Notes: generated by a model from the letters alone, not told the origin. A stretch of 51,933 bases of DNA from an uncultured Acetobacteraceae bacterium (GCA_903895595.1 CAITUP010000006.1:1-51933), one strand, 5' to 3'; shown: positions 8,574 to 17,678, counted from the stretch's first letter. Translations and numbers: made by a program.

Positions 8574-8885
8574 TCAGGCCCCGAGAACTGCGACGCCCCA
8601 AGCCGTAATCGTCCAAGCCGCCAGCAACCCCAGCCGCACGCCAGCCGGCAAAGCCGGAGCCTCCTCGTCTTCTCCCAAAGCCGCCCCGCCGTTCAGCGCG
8701 ATCACCGTCATCGGCACATAAACAACGAACCCAACCAGCGTCGCCACCAGCAACCCGGCGACGCACGCTCCGACACCGAAGAACGGCGCCACCGCGAACA
8801 CCGCCACCACATGCGCCAACCCCAGCAACCACGAACGGTCGCCGGCATCGGACGAAACACCAACATTCTGAATCAACGTAGCCAT
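8574..8885 (-). CDS. small membrane protein downstream of cysI
   Basis: 103 aa beginning MATLIQNVGVSSDAGDRSWL. Hydrophobic segments lie near residues 20-40 (LGLAHVVAVFAVAPFFGVGA), 42-63 (VAGLLVATLVGFVVYVPMTVIAL) and 83-103 (VRLGLLAAWTITAWGVAVLGA), giving three likely transmembrane helices. The start lies 4 nt after the stop of cysI, so it is the last gene of the cobA-cysJ-cysI transcript. I do not recognise a family. The context suggests a role linked to sulfite, sulfide or siroheme, but that is inference. Confidence 0.7.
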   Translation of the reverse strand: MATLIQNVGVSSDAGDRSWLLGLAHVVAVFAVAPFFGVGACVAGLLVATLVGFVVYVPMTVIALNGGAALGEDEEAPALPAGVRLGLLAAWTITAWGVAVLGA

Positions 8886-8889
8886 CGGA

Positions 8890-10593
8890 TCAGCTCCTCA
8901 GCGCGGGGGACAGGTTTTCATGGAAATCGAGGCCGGTGATCGTTTCCGCCACCACCCCGGTACGCACAACGAAATCGCCGAAATGTTCGCCCTTCTGCCG
9001 GTCGCGGGCGAAAGCCTCGAACACCGGTGTCAAAGCGGCAACGATCGCTTCCTCGCCGACATCGCGCTTGAACAGCTTGTTCATTCGCATGCTGGTGTGG
9101 GACGCACCGAGATACAGGTTGTAAACGCCCGGCGTCCGCCCAACCAAACCGATTTCGGACATGTAAGGACGCCCGCACCCGTTCGGACAGCCGGTCATGC
9201 GGATCGTGATTTCTTCCTTCGCCAGCCCGAGACCGTCCAGCACCGCTTCCAGCCGCGTAATCAGATGCGGCAGATACCGTTCGCTTTCCGCCAGCGCCAA
9301 ACCGCAAGTCGGCAGCGCCACGCAGGCAATCGCGTTGCGGCGCAGCCCGCCGGCCTTCTGGTCCAGCCCGTATTCCGCGACCAACGCCGCGACCGCATTG
9401 CGGGAAGCCGCCGGAATATCCGCGATCGCCAGATTTTGGTTCGCGGTGATCATGAACCGCCCGACCCCGAGTTCGGCGATCTTGTGCAGCCCCGCCATCG
9501 CCCGTCCGGCCACGCGCCCGCTTTCGATATACATGCCGAAATACGATTTTCCATCCACGCCTTCCACCCAACCGAACCGGTCGCCGGTGGAAACGAACGC
9601 GAAATCCCGCGCCGGCTGCAGCTTCACGTTCAAACGCTCGTTTACCGCGGCAACGAACGCACCCACGCCCATCCGGTCCATGGTGTATTTCAAACGCGCA
9701 TGCTTGCGATCCGACCGGTCGCCATTATCGCGCTGCACCGTCACGATCTTCTCGGCGACGTCGTTCACCTGATCCGGCGTGCAGAACCCGATAATGTCGC
9801 CGGGCCGCGGATAGGTATCCGGCTCGCCATGAGTCATCCCCATGCCGCCGCCCGCCGCGACATTATAGCCGACAACGGAACCGTTCTCGACGATGGCGAT
9901 AAAGGCCAAATCCTGCGCCAGCGCATCCACATCGTTGTATGGCGGCAACGCCACGGCGATTTTGAATTTCCGCGGCAAATAGGTCTTGCCGTAAATCGGT
10001 TCGGCTTCCTCCACCCCGCCCGCGATTTTATCCTCGCCGATCCAGATCTCATGCCAAGCCCTGCTGTGCGGCAGCAGATGCGTGGCGATGCCGTCGGCGG
10101 TTTGGGCAACGGCTTCGTGCAGCTTGCCCGCCCAGGGATGGACCGAGGCGACAACGTTACGGTTCACGTCGCCGCAGGCGGCGATGCTGTCCAGCATTTC
10201 CGTATACATTTCCTGGAACGCCGGCCGCAGGTTGGACTTGATGATACCGTGGAACTGGATGGTCTGACGCGTCGTCAGCCGCAGCGTGCCGTTGGCCCGC
10301 TGCACCGCGACCTTTTCCGCCGCCAGCCATTGCGCCGGCGTCAGAATGCCGGCCGGGATGCGCATACGCACCATGAAGCTGAACGCTTTCTCCATCCGCT
10401 GCTTGCCGCGTTCGGCCCGCAGATCGCGGTCGTCCTGCTGATAAAATCCGTGGAATTTCGTCAGCTGCGTGTCGTCGTCGGCGAGCGAGCCGGTCGAAAC
10501 GACACCCAGGCTTTCCACGATCGTGCCGCGCAGGAAATTGCTGCGGGCCTTGATGCCTTCGTTGGCCGACAAAGGCCGTTCGAGAATATCCAT
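8890..10593 (-). CDS. cysI: sulfite reductase hemoprotein beta-component CysI
   Basis: Siroheme/4Fe-4S subunit of NADPH-dependent assimilatory sulfite reductase (sulfite to sulfide), about 567 aa. The N-terminal RPLSANEGIKARSNFLRGTI is typical. The cluster-binding cysteines appear as CVALPTC (C-x5-C) and TGCPNGCGRP (C-x3-C). Siroheme-pocket text such as LRLTTRQTIQFHGI is present. I chose ATG at 10593 (MDILERPLSANEG), preceded by GAGAAAGACGGG. An ATG at 10617 lies inside the end of cysJ without a recognisable RBS. Electrons come from CysJ, encoded just upstream. Confidence 0.94.
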   Translation of the reverse strand: MDILERPLSANEGIKARSNFLRGTIVESLGVVSTGSLADDDTQLTKFHGFYQQDDRDLRAERGKQRMEKAFSFMVRMRIPAGILTPAQWLAAEKVAVQRANGTLRLTTRQTIQFHGIIKSNLRPAFQEMYTEMLDSIAACGDVNRNVVASVHPWAGKLHEAVAQTADGIATHLLPHSRAWHEIWIGEDKIAGGVEEAEPIYGKTYLPRKFKIAVALPPYNDVDALAQDLAFIAIVENGSVVGYNVAAGGGMGMTHGEPDTYPRPGDIIGFCTPDQVNDVAEKIVTVQRDNGDRSDRKHARLKYTMDRMGVGAFVAAVNERLNVKLQPARDFAFVSTGDRFGWVEGVDGKSYFGMYIESGRVAGRAMAGLHKIAELGVGRFMITANQNLAIADIPAASRNAVAALVAEYGLDQKAGGLRRNAIACVALPTCGLALAESERYLPHLITRLEAVLDGLGLAKEEITIRMTGCPNGCGRPYMSEIGLVGRTPGVYNLYLGASHTSMRMNKLFKRDVGEEAIVAALTPVFEAFARDRQKGEHFGDFVVRTGVVAETITGLDFHENLSPALRS

Positions 10594-10606
10594 GATCCCG
10601 TCTTTC

Positions 10607-12337
10607 TCAGTAAACATCGCGCAGATAGCGGCCGTCGCGACGGATCGCGTCCAGTTCGGCCTTTGCGTCGGGCGAACCCTGGTCGGCCAGGATGCGCAGC
10701 AGAACGGCGTGGACGTCCTTCGCCATCGCGTTCATGTCGCCGCAGACATACAAAGCGGCGCCGTCCCGCAGCCAGCCCGCCAAATCGCGGCGCTGCTCCC
10801 ACATAACGTCCTGCACGTAGCGCTTGTCCGGTTGATCGCGGGAGAACGCGACATCCATCCGGTTCAGCGTCCCGTTCGCCAGCCAATCCTGCCATTCCAG
10901 CTGATACAGAAAATCGTGCATGTAGTTGCGGTGGCCAAAGAACAACCAGTTCTTGCCGGTGGCGCCGGATGCCTCACGCTCCTGCATAAACCCACGGAAC
11001 GGCGCCACGCCCGTCCCCGGCCCAACCATGACGATCGGACGCGCCGGATCGGACGGCAGTCGAAAGTGCTGGTTCGCTCGGAGGAACACGTTCATCGAGC
11101 CGCGGTGCCGCACCGTCATGTCGATCGACGCCACGCCCTGACGCGCACGCCCGAACGAGTCATACCGCAGCGCGGCGACCAGAAGATGCGCTTCCTCGCC
11201 CACCGCCTTGCGCGACGACGCGATGGAGTAATACCGCGGCGGCAGAGGTCGCAGCAGCCCAGTCAGCTGTTCCGGCGTCAGCTTCGACGAACCGGCTTCC
11301 AACAGATCGATAATCTGCCGGCCCGTCGCCCAGCCGGCTTCGGGGGCGAAGCCGGTCAGCTTGCCGAAATCTTCGACCTGCTTGCCGGTCAGCGTGGTGA
11401 TGTCCAGCCGCTCGATCAGCGCGGTCCGAAGGTCCGCATTACCCGCCAAACCGGCGGCCGTCAGCACCTCGTCCGCCAGAGCTGGATCGTTGGTCGGCAC
11501 CACGCCCAGCGCGTCGCCGGGCTCGTAGGCGATGCCTGAGCCTTCCAACGAAATCTCGATGTGATGCGTGTCGGAGGACGAACGGCTGCCGGTCAGCCGA
11601 ACATGTTCCGTCGCTTCCGCCGCGAAAGGTTTCGCGCGTGTCGGCCCCTCGGCGGCGCCGCGCGCGAAATCGACGTGGATGACGGCATGTTCGTCGGCCG
11701 CCGCCGCATCGGCCGGCTTCAGCAGGGCCAACGTGGAGTCGATCCAGGCGTTCGCCGGCGCTTCGAAATCCAGGTCGCAATCCACCCGGTCGGCGACCCG
11801 TGTCGCGCCCAAGGCCGCCAAACGCGCATCGAACCGCTTGCCGACTTCGCAGAACTGCGCGTAGGCGCGGTCGCCCAGTGCCAAAACCGAGTAGCGGAGC
11901 TTGTCCATGCGCGGCGCATCGTCCGCCATCAGCGCTTCCTGGAAATCGACCGCGCGTTGCGGTGGATCGCCCTCGCCCCAGGTGGCTGCGATGATGACGA
12001 CATTCTCCAGCGCCGCGAGCTGCGCCATGTCGATGTCGGCCATATCGACGACCTTCGGCGCGAACCCCAGCTTGGTCGCGACCTTGCGGGTTTGCGCGGC
12101 CAAGGCCTCGGAGTTGCCGGATTCTGTGCCGAACAGGATGGTCAACGGCGTGCGCTTGGCAGCCGGCGCGGCGGGTGCGGCGACCTGGCGCGGATCGTTG
12201 GCAGCCGCGAACCCGGCCAGGAATCCAGACAGCCATTGCCGCTGATCCGCGGTCGTGGCCGACATGACGCTGTTCAGCGCCGCGAGCTGGTCTTCCGCGA
12301 AGGGCGCGGTTTTCGGCAGCAAAGGTGAGCCGAGCAT
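10607..12337 (-). CDS. cysJ: sulfite reductase flavoprotein alpha-component CysJ
   Basis: 576-aa diflavin reductase that passes electrons from NADPH through FAD and FMN to CysI. An N-terminal flavodoxin domain has TILFGTESGNSEALA (FMN phosphate loop) and SVLALGDRAY. The FAD-binding segment is RYYSIASS, and the NADPH-binding region contains GPGTGVAPFRGFMQER. The C terminus YVCGDMNAMAKDVHAVL is typical of this fold. The ATG at 12337 shares one base with the TAA of cobA (TAATG), giving tight coupling in the order cobA-cysJ-cysI. Confidence 0.95.
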   Translation of the reverse strand: MLGSPLLPKTAPFAEDQLAALNSVMSATTADQRQWLSGFLAGFAAANDPRQVAAPAAPAAKRTPLTILFGTESGNSEALAAQTRKVATKLGFAPKVVDMADIDMAQLAALENVVIIAATWGEGDPPQRAVDFQEALMADDAPRMDKLRYSVLALGDRAYAQFCEVGKRFDARLAALGATRVADRVDCDLDFEAPANAWIDSTLALLKPADAAAADEHAVIHVDFARGAAEGPTRAKPFAAEATEHVRLTGSRSSSDTHHIEISLEGSGIAYEPGDALGVVPTNDPALADEVLTAAGLAGNADLRTALIERLDITTLTGKQVEDFGKLTGFAPEAGWATGRQIIDLLEAGSSKLTPEQLTGLLRPLPPRYYSIASSRKAVGEEAHLLVAALRYDSFGRARQGVASIDMTVRHRGSMNVFLRANQHFRLPSDPARPIVMVGPGTGVAPFRGFMQEREASGATGKNWLFFGHRNYMHDFLYQLEWQDWLANGTLNRMDVAFSRDQPDKRYVQDVMWEQRRDLAGWLRDGAALYVCGDMNAMAKDVHAVLLRILADQGSPDAKAELDAIRRDGRYLRDVY

Positions 12338-13155
12338 TAAGAGTTCCTCGATTGATGGCGCGCTTCGGCGCGCAGTGTCATGGGTTCGGTTTGTTGCAGA
12401 CCGACCAGCATCGCCCGCAGTGCGACCACGGGGCCGATCACGATCAGCAGCGGCGCACCGGCGGTGGTCACGGCCCGAGCGGCCTCGGCCAGCGTGGTGA
12501 TCGCGACGGATTGGCGCGGTGTGGTGGCGTCGGAGATCAAAGCGACGGCCTCATCCGGCGCGCGTCCCGCCGCCATCAGGCGTTCGGCGATCGCGCCGGT
12601 CTGGCGCTGTGCCATATACAGAACCAGCACCTCGACCCCGCGCGACAGCGACGCCCAGTCGATGTCGGACAGATCGCCGCTGGAATCGTGGCCTGTCGCG
12701 AAGGCGACGGACCGCGACAAACCGCGATGCGTGACGGGAATGCCGGCGCTGGCGGTGCCACCGATACCGGCGCTGATGCCGGGGACTATGCGGAAGGGCA
12801 CGCCGGCGGCGACGAGCGCCAGGGCTTCCTCGCCGCCGCGTCCGAACACCAAGGGATCGCCGCCCTTCAGCCGCACGACCTTCAAACCCTGCCGCGCCAA
12901 CTGGATCAGCCGCTGGTTGATCCGTAGCTGCGGGGTGCGTTCGCCGCCGGCGCGCTTGCCAACCGATTCAAGGACCGCCTGGGGCGCGAGGGAAAGAATT
13001 TCCTCCGACACCAGCGCGTCGTGCAGCACGATATCGGCCTGCGCCAGCGCATGCGCCGCGTGCAGCGTCAGCAGCCCGGGGTCGCCGGGGCCGGCGCCGA
13101 CAAGCCATACCGACCCAGGGTCGAAAGGCGGCGGAATCAGGCGGGAAGGGAGCAT
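12337..13155 (-). CDS. cobA: uroporphyrinogen-III C-methyltransferase
   Basis: 272-aa SAM-dependent methylase that converts uroporphyrinogen III to precorrin-2, the first dedicated step to siroheme, the cofactor of CysI. The glycine-rich SAM motif VGAGPGDPGLLTLHA is near residues 20-34 and the family motif LKGGDPLVFGRGGEEA is present. It has only the methylase domain and lacks the CysG dehydrogenase/ferrochelatase half, so those steps must be encoded elsewhere. It is the first gene of the sulfite reduction operon. The symbol cysG is also used for this function. Confidence 0.93.
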   Translation of the reverse strand: MLPSRLIPPPFDPGSVWLVGAGPGDPGLLTLHAAHALAQADIVLHDALVSEEILSLAPQAVLESVGKRAGGERTPQLRINQRLIQLARQGLKVVRLKGGDPLVFGRGGEEALALVAAGVPFRIVPGISAGIGGTASAGIPVTHRGLSRSVAFATGHDSSGDLSDIDWASLSRGVEVLVLYMAQRQTGAIAERLMAAGRAPDEAVALISDATTPRQSVAITTLAEAARAVTTAGAPLLIVIGPVVALRAMLVGLQQTEPMTLRAEARHQSRNS

Positions 13156-13199
13156 ACGCGTGGGCCTCGGGAGGTCGTTAGCGACCGGAATGAGACCCT

Positions 13200-13260
13200 T
13201 TAGAAGGATATTTTTCTACAGTATGCAATAGACAGCCCAGAAAAAGAATAATTATTCTCC
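13200..13260 (-). promoter_or_regulatory. AT-rich promoter region of cobA-cysJI with a 14-bp palindrome
   Basis: The 163-nt gap before cobA contains an AT-rich stretch unlike its surroundings. The perfect palindrome AGAATAATTATTCT lies at 13245-13258. It is about 90 nt upstream of the cobA start, a sensible place for an operator. Which regulator binds (CysB-like, Rrf2-type or other) cannot be told from this alone. Confidence 0.4.
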
Positions 13261-13318
13261 TTGAGTGGCGGTGCGGTGGGTTTTTTCTTTTCCGTGGGGG
13301 ATTCGGGGAACGCTTGCC

Positions 13319-15619
13319 TTACCCCTGACGCCCCCCTTCGTGCATCGCCCGCCAGATTCGGAACGGCGTCGCCGGACCCTCGAACCCCGTGACTCCGAAC
13401 GGGGCCAGCGCGTCCACGATGGCGTTCGCGATCGCGGGAAACGCCCCCACCGCGCCGGCCTCGCCCGCGCCTTTGACGCCGAGCGGATTGGTCGTGCAGG
13501 GGGTTCCGTTGAAGGACAGGGCGAAGGACGGCATGTCGCTCGCGCGCGGCAAAGCGTAATCCATGAACGACCCAGTGACCGGCTGGCCGCTGTCGGGGTC
13601 GTAAACGGCCTGCTCCATGAGCGCCTGCCCGCTGCCCTGCGCGATCGACCCGTGCGCTTGGCCGGAGGCGACCATCGGGTTCACCAGCACGCCGTAATCG
13701 TCCACGGCGGTGTAGCGGTCGAGCGTGACTCGGCCGGTGTCGCGTTCGATCTCGACTTCCACGACATGGGTGCCGTTGGGGAAGGTCATCGCCTCCCGAG
13801 TCCAAAAATGGTACGTGTCCAACGGCGTGTTGGCGGTGCGCGCGAGAACCGCGACGTCCATGATCCCGATCGATTGGTTCGTGCCGGTTCGGAGGAAAAG
13901 CCCGTCCTCGAACACGATATCCTCGGGCGCGGCGTCCAGCGCCTTGGCGGCGATGACGGTGCCTTTTTGGATGATGGTATCCGACGCCCGCCAGATCGCC
14001 GTTCCGCCCATATAAGTGGCGCGCGAACTTCCATGCCCGCCGCCCATCGGGATCAGGTCGGTATCCCCCTGTTTCAGATGGATTTGCGCGTTGGGAATGC
14101 CCAACCGATGCGCGAGAATTTGCGGAAACGTCGTCTCATGCCCCTGGCCGATGGTCTGCGTGCCGGTGATCAGCGACACGGACCCGTCGGCTTCGAACCG
14201 GATATCCACATTCTCCGACGGCGCGCCCCCGGTGCCCTTGATATGGCACGCGAACCCGAGGCCGCGCAGTTTTCCGCCCGCTTCGGACGCCGCCCGCCGC
14301 GCGGCGAACCCCGGCAGATCGGCGTTGGCCAAAGCCTGATCGAACGTTTCGACGAACGTGCCGCTATCGACCACGAACCCGAACGCGTTCGTCATCGGCA
14401 TCGCCCGCACCATATTCCGCCGCCGCAGCGCCGCTCGGTCGAACCCGCATTCCGCCGCCGCGCGATCGATCAGGCGTTCGAGAATGTTGACGGTCTCCGC
14501 GAAGCCCGGCCCGCGTGTAACGCCGAGCGGGGTGGTGTTGGTGAGAGCGACCTTGACCAGGATTTCGATGCTGGGAATGTCGTAGATCGTGCCTTGCAGA
14601 TGGACGTACTGGAACGTTTGCAGCCCGCCCGCGCCGCCGGCCATGTAGCCGCCGATGCAGGCGGTGCTGGCGACGCGTAACCCCAGGAACTTGCCGTGGG
14701 CGTCGAGCGCCAGTGTCGCCTCCGCGTGATGGTCGCGCGCCTGATGGTCCGTGAGAAAGCCCTCGCTCCGCGTCGCGATCCATTTCACCGGCCGTCCCAC
14801 CCGCCGCGCCGCCCAAGGAATCAGCGCGTGCTCGGGATAGGAGAAATTCTTCGCACCGAAGCCGCCGCCCACATCGGGCGCGATAAACCGCACCTTGTCC
14901 GGCGTGGTGCCCAGCCACCGCGCCGCGAAATCCCGGTTCGCGTGCAGCGACTGGCTGGAGACATGGGCGACGTAACGGTTGTCCTCGTACGCGCCGACAA
15001 CCCCGCGCGGCTCCATCGGATTGGTGACGATGCGGTGGTTTTCGAACCGCATGGACACGCGGTGCGCCGCCGAGGCGAAGGCGGCATCCACGGCAGCGGC
15101 ATCCCCATGCCGCCAGTCCACCGCCAGATTGCCCGGCACCGGTTCGGCGATTTGCGGTGCCCCAGGGGCGAGCGCGGCCTCGGGCGTCGTGACAGCGGGC
15201 AGGGGCGTATAGGCGATATGAACCAGCTCTGCCGCGTCCAATGCCTGCGCCTTGGTCTCCGCCACGACCAGCACCACCGGTTCGCCCACGAACCTTACTT
15301 TGCCGCGCGCGAGCAGCGGCTGCGGCAGGAAGGCGAATGGTTCGCCGGTCTGGGCATTGGCTTCCACGGTCGGGCGCATCGGCTGCAGCCCGTCGGAGTC
15401 GGCATCGTCGATGGTCAGCACCGCCAGCACGCCGGCCGCGGCCAACGCCGCTGTCTTGTCGATGCCGTCGATCGCGGCGTGCGGATGCGGCGACCGCACG
15501 AAAACCGCGTGCGTCAGGCCGTCGAACCGCAGATCGTCCAGGTAGCCGCCGCTGCCGGTGACAAACCGAGCGTCCTCACGCCGTAGTGGCGTTTCGCCCA
15601 TGATGGAACGGGTTGTCAT
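13319..15619 (-). CDS. molybdenum hydroxylase large subunit (CoxL/xanthine dehydrogenase family), orphan
   Basis: 766-aa molybdopterin-cytosine-dinucleotide-binding subunit. The N-terminal aldehyde-oxidase a/b hammerhead region begins RREDARFVTGSGGYLDDL. The Mo-cofactor region has PDVGGGFGAKNFSYPEH, GTQTIGQGHETTFPQI and the C-terminal KGAGEAGAVGAFPAI with the catalytic Glu of the family. The loop equivalent to the CO-dehydrogenase active site reads GVTRGPGFAE and lacks the AYxCSFR motif of true CO dehydrogenase. It is therefore a form-II-like or aldehyde/aromatic hydroxylase of unknown substrate. No 2Fe-2S small subunit or FAD medium subunit gene is adjacent, although these normally complete the enzyme. 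Confidence 0.9.
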   Translation of the reverse strand: MTTRSIMGETPLRREDARFVTGSGGYLDDLRFDGLTHAVFVRSPHPHAAIDGIDKTAALAAAGVLAVLTIDDADSDGLQPMRPTVEANAQTGEPFAFLPQPLLARGKVRFVGEPVVLVVAETKAQALDAAELVHIAYTPLPAVTTPEAALAPGAPQIAEPVPGNLAVDWRHGDAAAVDAAFASAAHRVSMRFENHRIVTNPMEPRGVVGAYEDNRYVAHVSSQSLHANRDFAARWLGTTPDKVRFIAPDVGGGFGAKNFSYPEHALIPWAARRVGRPVKWIATRSEGFLTDHQARDHHAEATLALDAHGKFLGLRVASTACIGGYMAGGAGGLQTFQYVHLQGTIYDIPSIEILVKVALTNTTPLGVTRGPGFAETVNILERLIDRAAAECGFDRAALRRRNMVRAMPMTNAFGFVVDSGTFVETFDQALANADLPGFAARRAASEAGGKLRGLGFACHIKGTGGAPSENVDIRFEADGSVSLITGTQTIGQGHETTFPQILAHRLGIPNAQIHLKQGDTDLIPMGGGHGSSRATYMGGTAIWRASDTIIQKGTVIAAKALDAAPEDIVFEDGLFLRTGTNQSIGIMDVAVLARTANTPLDTYHFWTREAMTFPNGTHVVEVEIERDTGRVTLDRYTAVDDYGVLVNPMVASGQAHGSIAQGSGQALMEQAVYDPDSGQPVTGSFMDYALPRASDMPSFALSFNGTPCTTNPLGVKGAGEAGAVGAFPAIANAIVDALAPFGVTGFEGPATPFRIWRAMHEGGRQG

Positions 15620-15686
15620 GACGGTGCCTTCCCTGCTGTCGTGTCGCGGGATGACAGGTACCGTGTGTTCGGGCGGCCGCCAACTC

Positions 15687-16064
15687 TCAATAGGATCCGC
15701 GGTTCTCGAAGGCGATCTGGTCGCGGGCCAGCGCTTCCACGCGGTGGGTCAAAAACGACAACGATACCCAGGCCGCGGCGCGTGGATCGTAGAACGGCCC
15801 GACCGCGGTCAGGCGGAGGGCCGGCGGCACCTCCGACACCAGGGTCCGCTCGACCGCGAAGGAAAATCCCGCCGTGGTCGCGGAGGCGTCCGGCGTCTGG
15901 TCGAGCGCTTCCGCCCGTTTCACCGTGTCGGTGAGACCTTCCGGCATAAGGACCGATCCGCCGAGCGCCATTGCCTCGGTCGCGTTCGCTCGGCCTGACG
16001 CGATAGGGAGCGACAGGAGCACGATAGCCAAAATGGCGAAGAGCCGATCGAACCGGACGCGCAT
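15687..16064 (-). CDS. secreted hypothetical protein
   Basis: 125 aa beginning MRVRFDRLFAILAIVLLSLPIASGRANA, a clear signal peptide with likely cleavage after ANA. The mature chain of about 97 residues contains LGGSVLMPEGLTDTVKRAEALDQ, two likely beta-strand regions and the C-terminal RDQIAFENRGSY. No cysteines, metal motifs or known domain are seen. GGAAGG precedes the ATG. It lies upstream of, and on the same strand as, the orphan molybdenum hydroxylase with 67 nt between. Function unknown. Confidence 0.65.
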   Translation of the reverse strand: MRVRFDRLFAILAIVLLSLPIASGRANATEAMALGGSVLMPEGLTDTVKRAEALDQTPDASATTAGFSFAVERTLVSEVPPALRLTAVGPFYDPRAAAWVSLSFLTHRVEALARDQIAFENRGSY

Positions 16065-16129
16065 CGCGGGGAAACCTTCCGTTCAGTGGAACCGAACGAA
16101 GAGTTGCAACCGCGATACCGCGATGGCGG

Positions 16130-16166
16130 ATTTCTAATATATTGATATATAATATAATATTTCGCG
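16130..16166. promoter_or_regulatory. AT-rich spacer between divergent genes
   Basis: A stretch of A and T broken by very few G or C bases (TTTCTAATATATTGATATAT and onward) lies in the 245-nt gap between the secreted protein gene and the divergent monooxygenase gene. In such a high-GC region this is a likely promoter or nucleoid-protein site. No specific operator was recognised. Confidence 0.4.
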
Positions 16167-16309
16167 CGGTGACATCGAATTGTCACCCAAAATGGGAAAG
16201 CGCCGCATATTGCCGCGCACCATTTCGCATTTTGCGACTCACCCAACCGAACCGGGTGGTCATGATGGGGCCTACGCTGGTATCCTGCTGCGGAAGGACA
16301 GGTACCGCC

Positions 16310-17638
16310 ATGAAGCCGAAACGCCAACTCCGCCTGGGTGCGTTCATGCGCCCTGCGTCCATCCACGCCGCCGCCTGGCGCTATCCCGGCGCGTTTTCGG
16401 ACGCGAACTTCAACCTGAAGCACATGGTGCGCTTCGCCCAAACGCTGGAGCGCGGGAAGTTCGACGCCTTCTTCATGGCCGACCATCTGGCCGTGCTGAA
16501 CATGCCGATCCAGGCGCTGAAACGCAGTGCGACGGTCACCTCGTTCGAGCCGCTGACGCTTCTGCCGGCCCTGGCGATGGTGACGGAGCATCTGGGGCTG
16601 ATCGCCACCGCCTCCACCACCTTCGACCAGCCGTTCCACATCGCGCGCCGGTTCGCGTCCTTGGATCACATCAGCAACGGTCGCGCGGCTTGGAACGTGG
16701 TGACGACGTCGAACCCGGATTCGGCGCTGAATTTCGGGCTGGAGGATCACGTCGATCACGACGAACGCTACTGGCGCGCGCGTGAGTTCATCGATGTGGT
16801 CAAAGGCCTATGGGACAGTTTCGCGGAAGATGCGTTCGTGCGGAACGTCGAGACCGGCCAGTATTTCGACCCGGATCGCATGCATGTGCTGAACCATAAA
16901 GGCGAACATCTGTCCGTCCGCGGCCCGCTGAACATCGCGCGCCCCGTGCAGGGCCACCCGGTGATCGTGCAGGCCGGTGCCTCCGAAGCCGGCCGTCAGG
17001 TCGCCGCCGAAACGGCCGAGGTCATTTTCGCCAGCCAGCGCACGATCGAGGAAGGCCGCGCGTTTTCCTCCGACATTCGGTCGCGGATGGAACGGTTCGG
17101 GCGTAATCCCGAGCACATGAAGATACTGCCGGGCTGCTTCGTGGTGGTCGGCGAAACGGACGAGGAAGCGCGCGAGAAGCGCCTGAAACTCGATAGTCTG
17201 GTGCACTACGACAGCGCCATCGCCCAGTTGTCGATTAACCTGGGCTGCGATGCCTCCTTGTTCGACCCGGATGCGCCGTTGCCGGAGGTGCCGCCGACCA
17301 ATGCCAGCCAGAGCGGGCGGGATCGCACCATCGCGATGGCAAAGCGCGAAGGCCTGACGGTGCGCCAACTCGCGCAACGCATCGGCGGGTACGGCGGGCT
17401 GTCGATGGTGGGGACGCCCAAGACGATCGCCGACCAGATGGAGGAATGGCTGGAAACCGGGGCCTCCGACGGGTTCAACATCATGTTTCCGTATCTGCCG
17501 GAGGGGCTGGACGATTTCGTCGACCGCGTGGTGCCGGAGTTGCAGCGGCGGGGGTTGTTCAGGAAGGAATACGAGGGGACGACGTTGCGGGAGAATTTGG
17601 GGTTGCCGCGGCCGGGGAACCGGTTTTTCGAGGGGTAG
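16310..17638 (+). CDS. NtaA/SnaA/DszA-type FMN-dependent monooxygenase
   Basis: 442-aa luciferase-like flavin-dependent monooxygenase that uses reduced FMN from a separate reductase. Family text is strong: RLGAFMRPASIHAAAWRYPG at the start, HMVRFAQTLERGKFDAFFMADH, DHISNGRAAWNVVTTSNPDS, GHPVIVQAGASEAGRQVAAE and a C-terminal IADQMEEWLETGASDGFNIM. Substrates in the family include nitrilotriacetate, EDTA, pristinamycin and sulfur compounds, so the one here is open. I chose ATG at 16310, preceded by GGAAGGA. The frame is open 56 codons further upstream through the AT-rich spacer, which looks non-coding. No flavin reductase gene is adjacent. Confidence 0.9.
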   Translation: MKPKRQLRLGAFMRPASIHAAAWRYPGAFSDANFNLKHMVRFAQTLERGKFDAFFMADHLAVLNMPIQALKRSATVTSFEPLTLLPALAMVTEHLGLIATASTTFDQPFHIARRFASLDHISNGRAAWNVVTTSNPDSALNFGLEDHVDHDERYWRAREFIDVVKGLWDSFAEDAFVRNVETGQYFDPDRMHVLNHKGEHLSVRGPLNIARPVQGHPVIVQAGASEAGRQVAAETAEVIFASQRTIEEGRAFSSDIRSRMERFGRNPEHMKILPGCFVVVGETDEEAREKRLKLDSLVHYDSAIAQLSINLGCDASLFDPDAPLPEVPPTNASQSGRDRTIAMAKREGLTVRQLAQRIGGYGGLSMVGTPKTIADQMEEWLETGASDGFNIMFPYLPEGLDDFVDRVVPELQRRGLFRKEYEGTTLRENLGLPRPGNRFFEG

Positions 17639-17678
17639 GGAAGGGCAGCCGATGCTGACGCCGATGCGACCATCGCGT

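Noticed and set aside
13319-15619. Carbon monoxide dehydrogenase
   Set aside because: The active-site loop with the Cu-binding Cys (AYxCSFR) is absent, and no CO-dehydrogenase small or medium subunit gene is adjacent.
16142-16309. Upstream extension of the monooxygenase frame
   Set aside because: Covers the AT-rich spacer, has no family similarity, and the ATG at 16310 has a good RBS.
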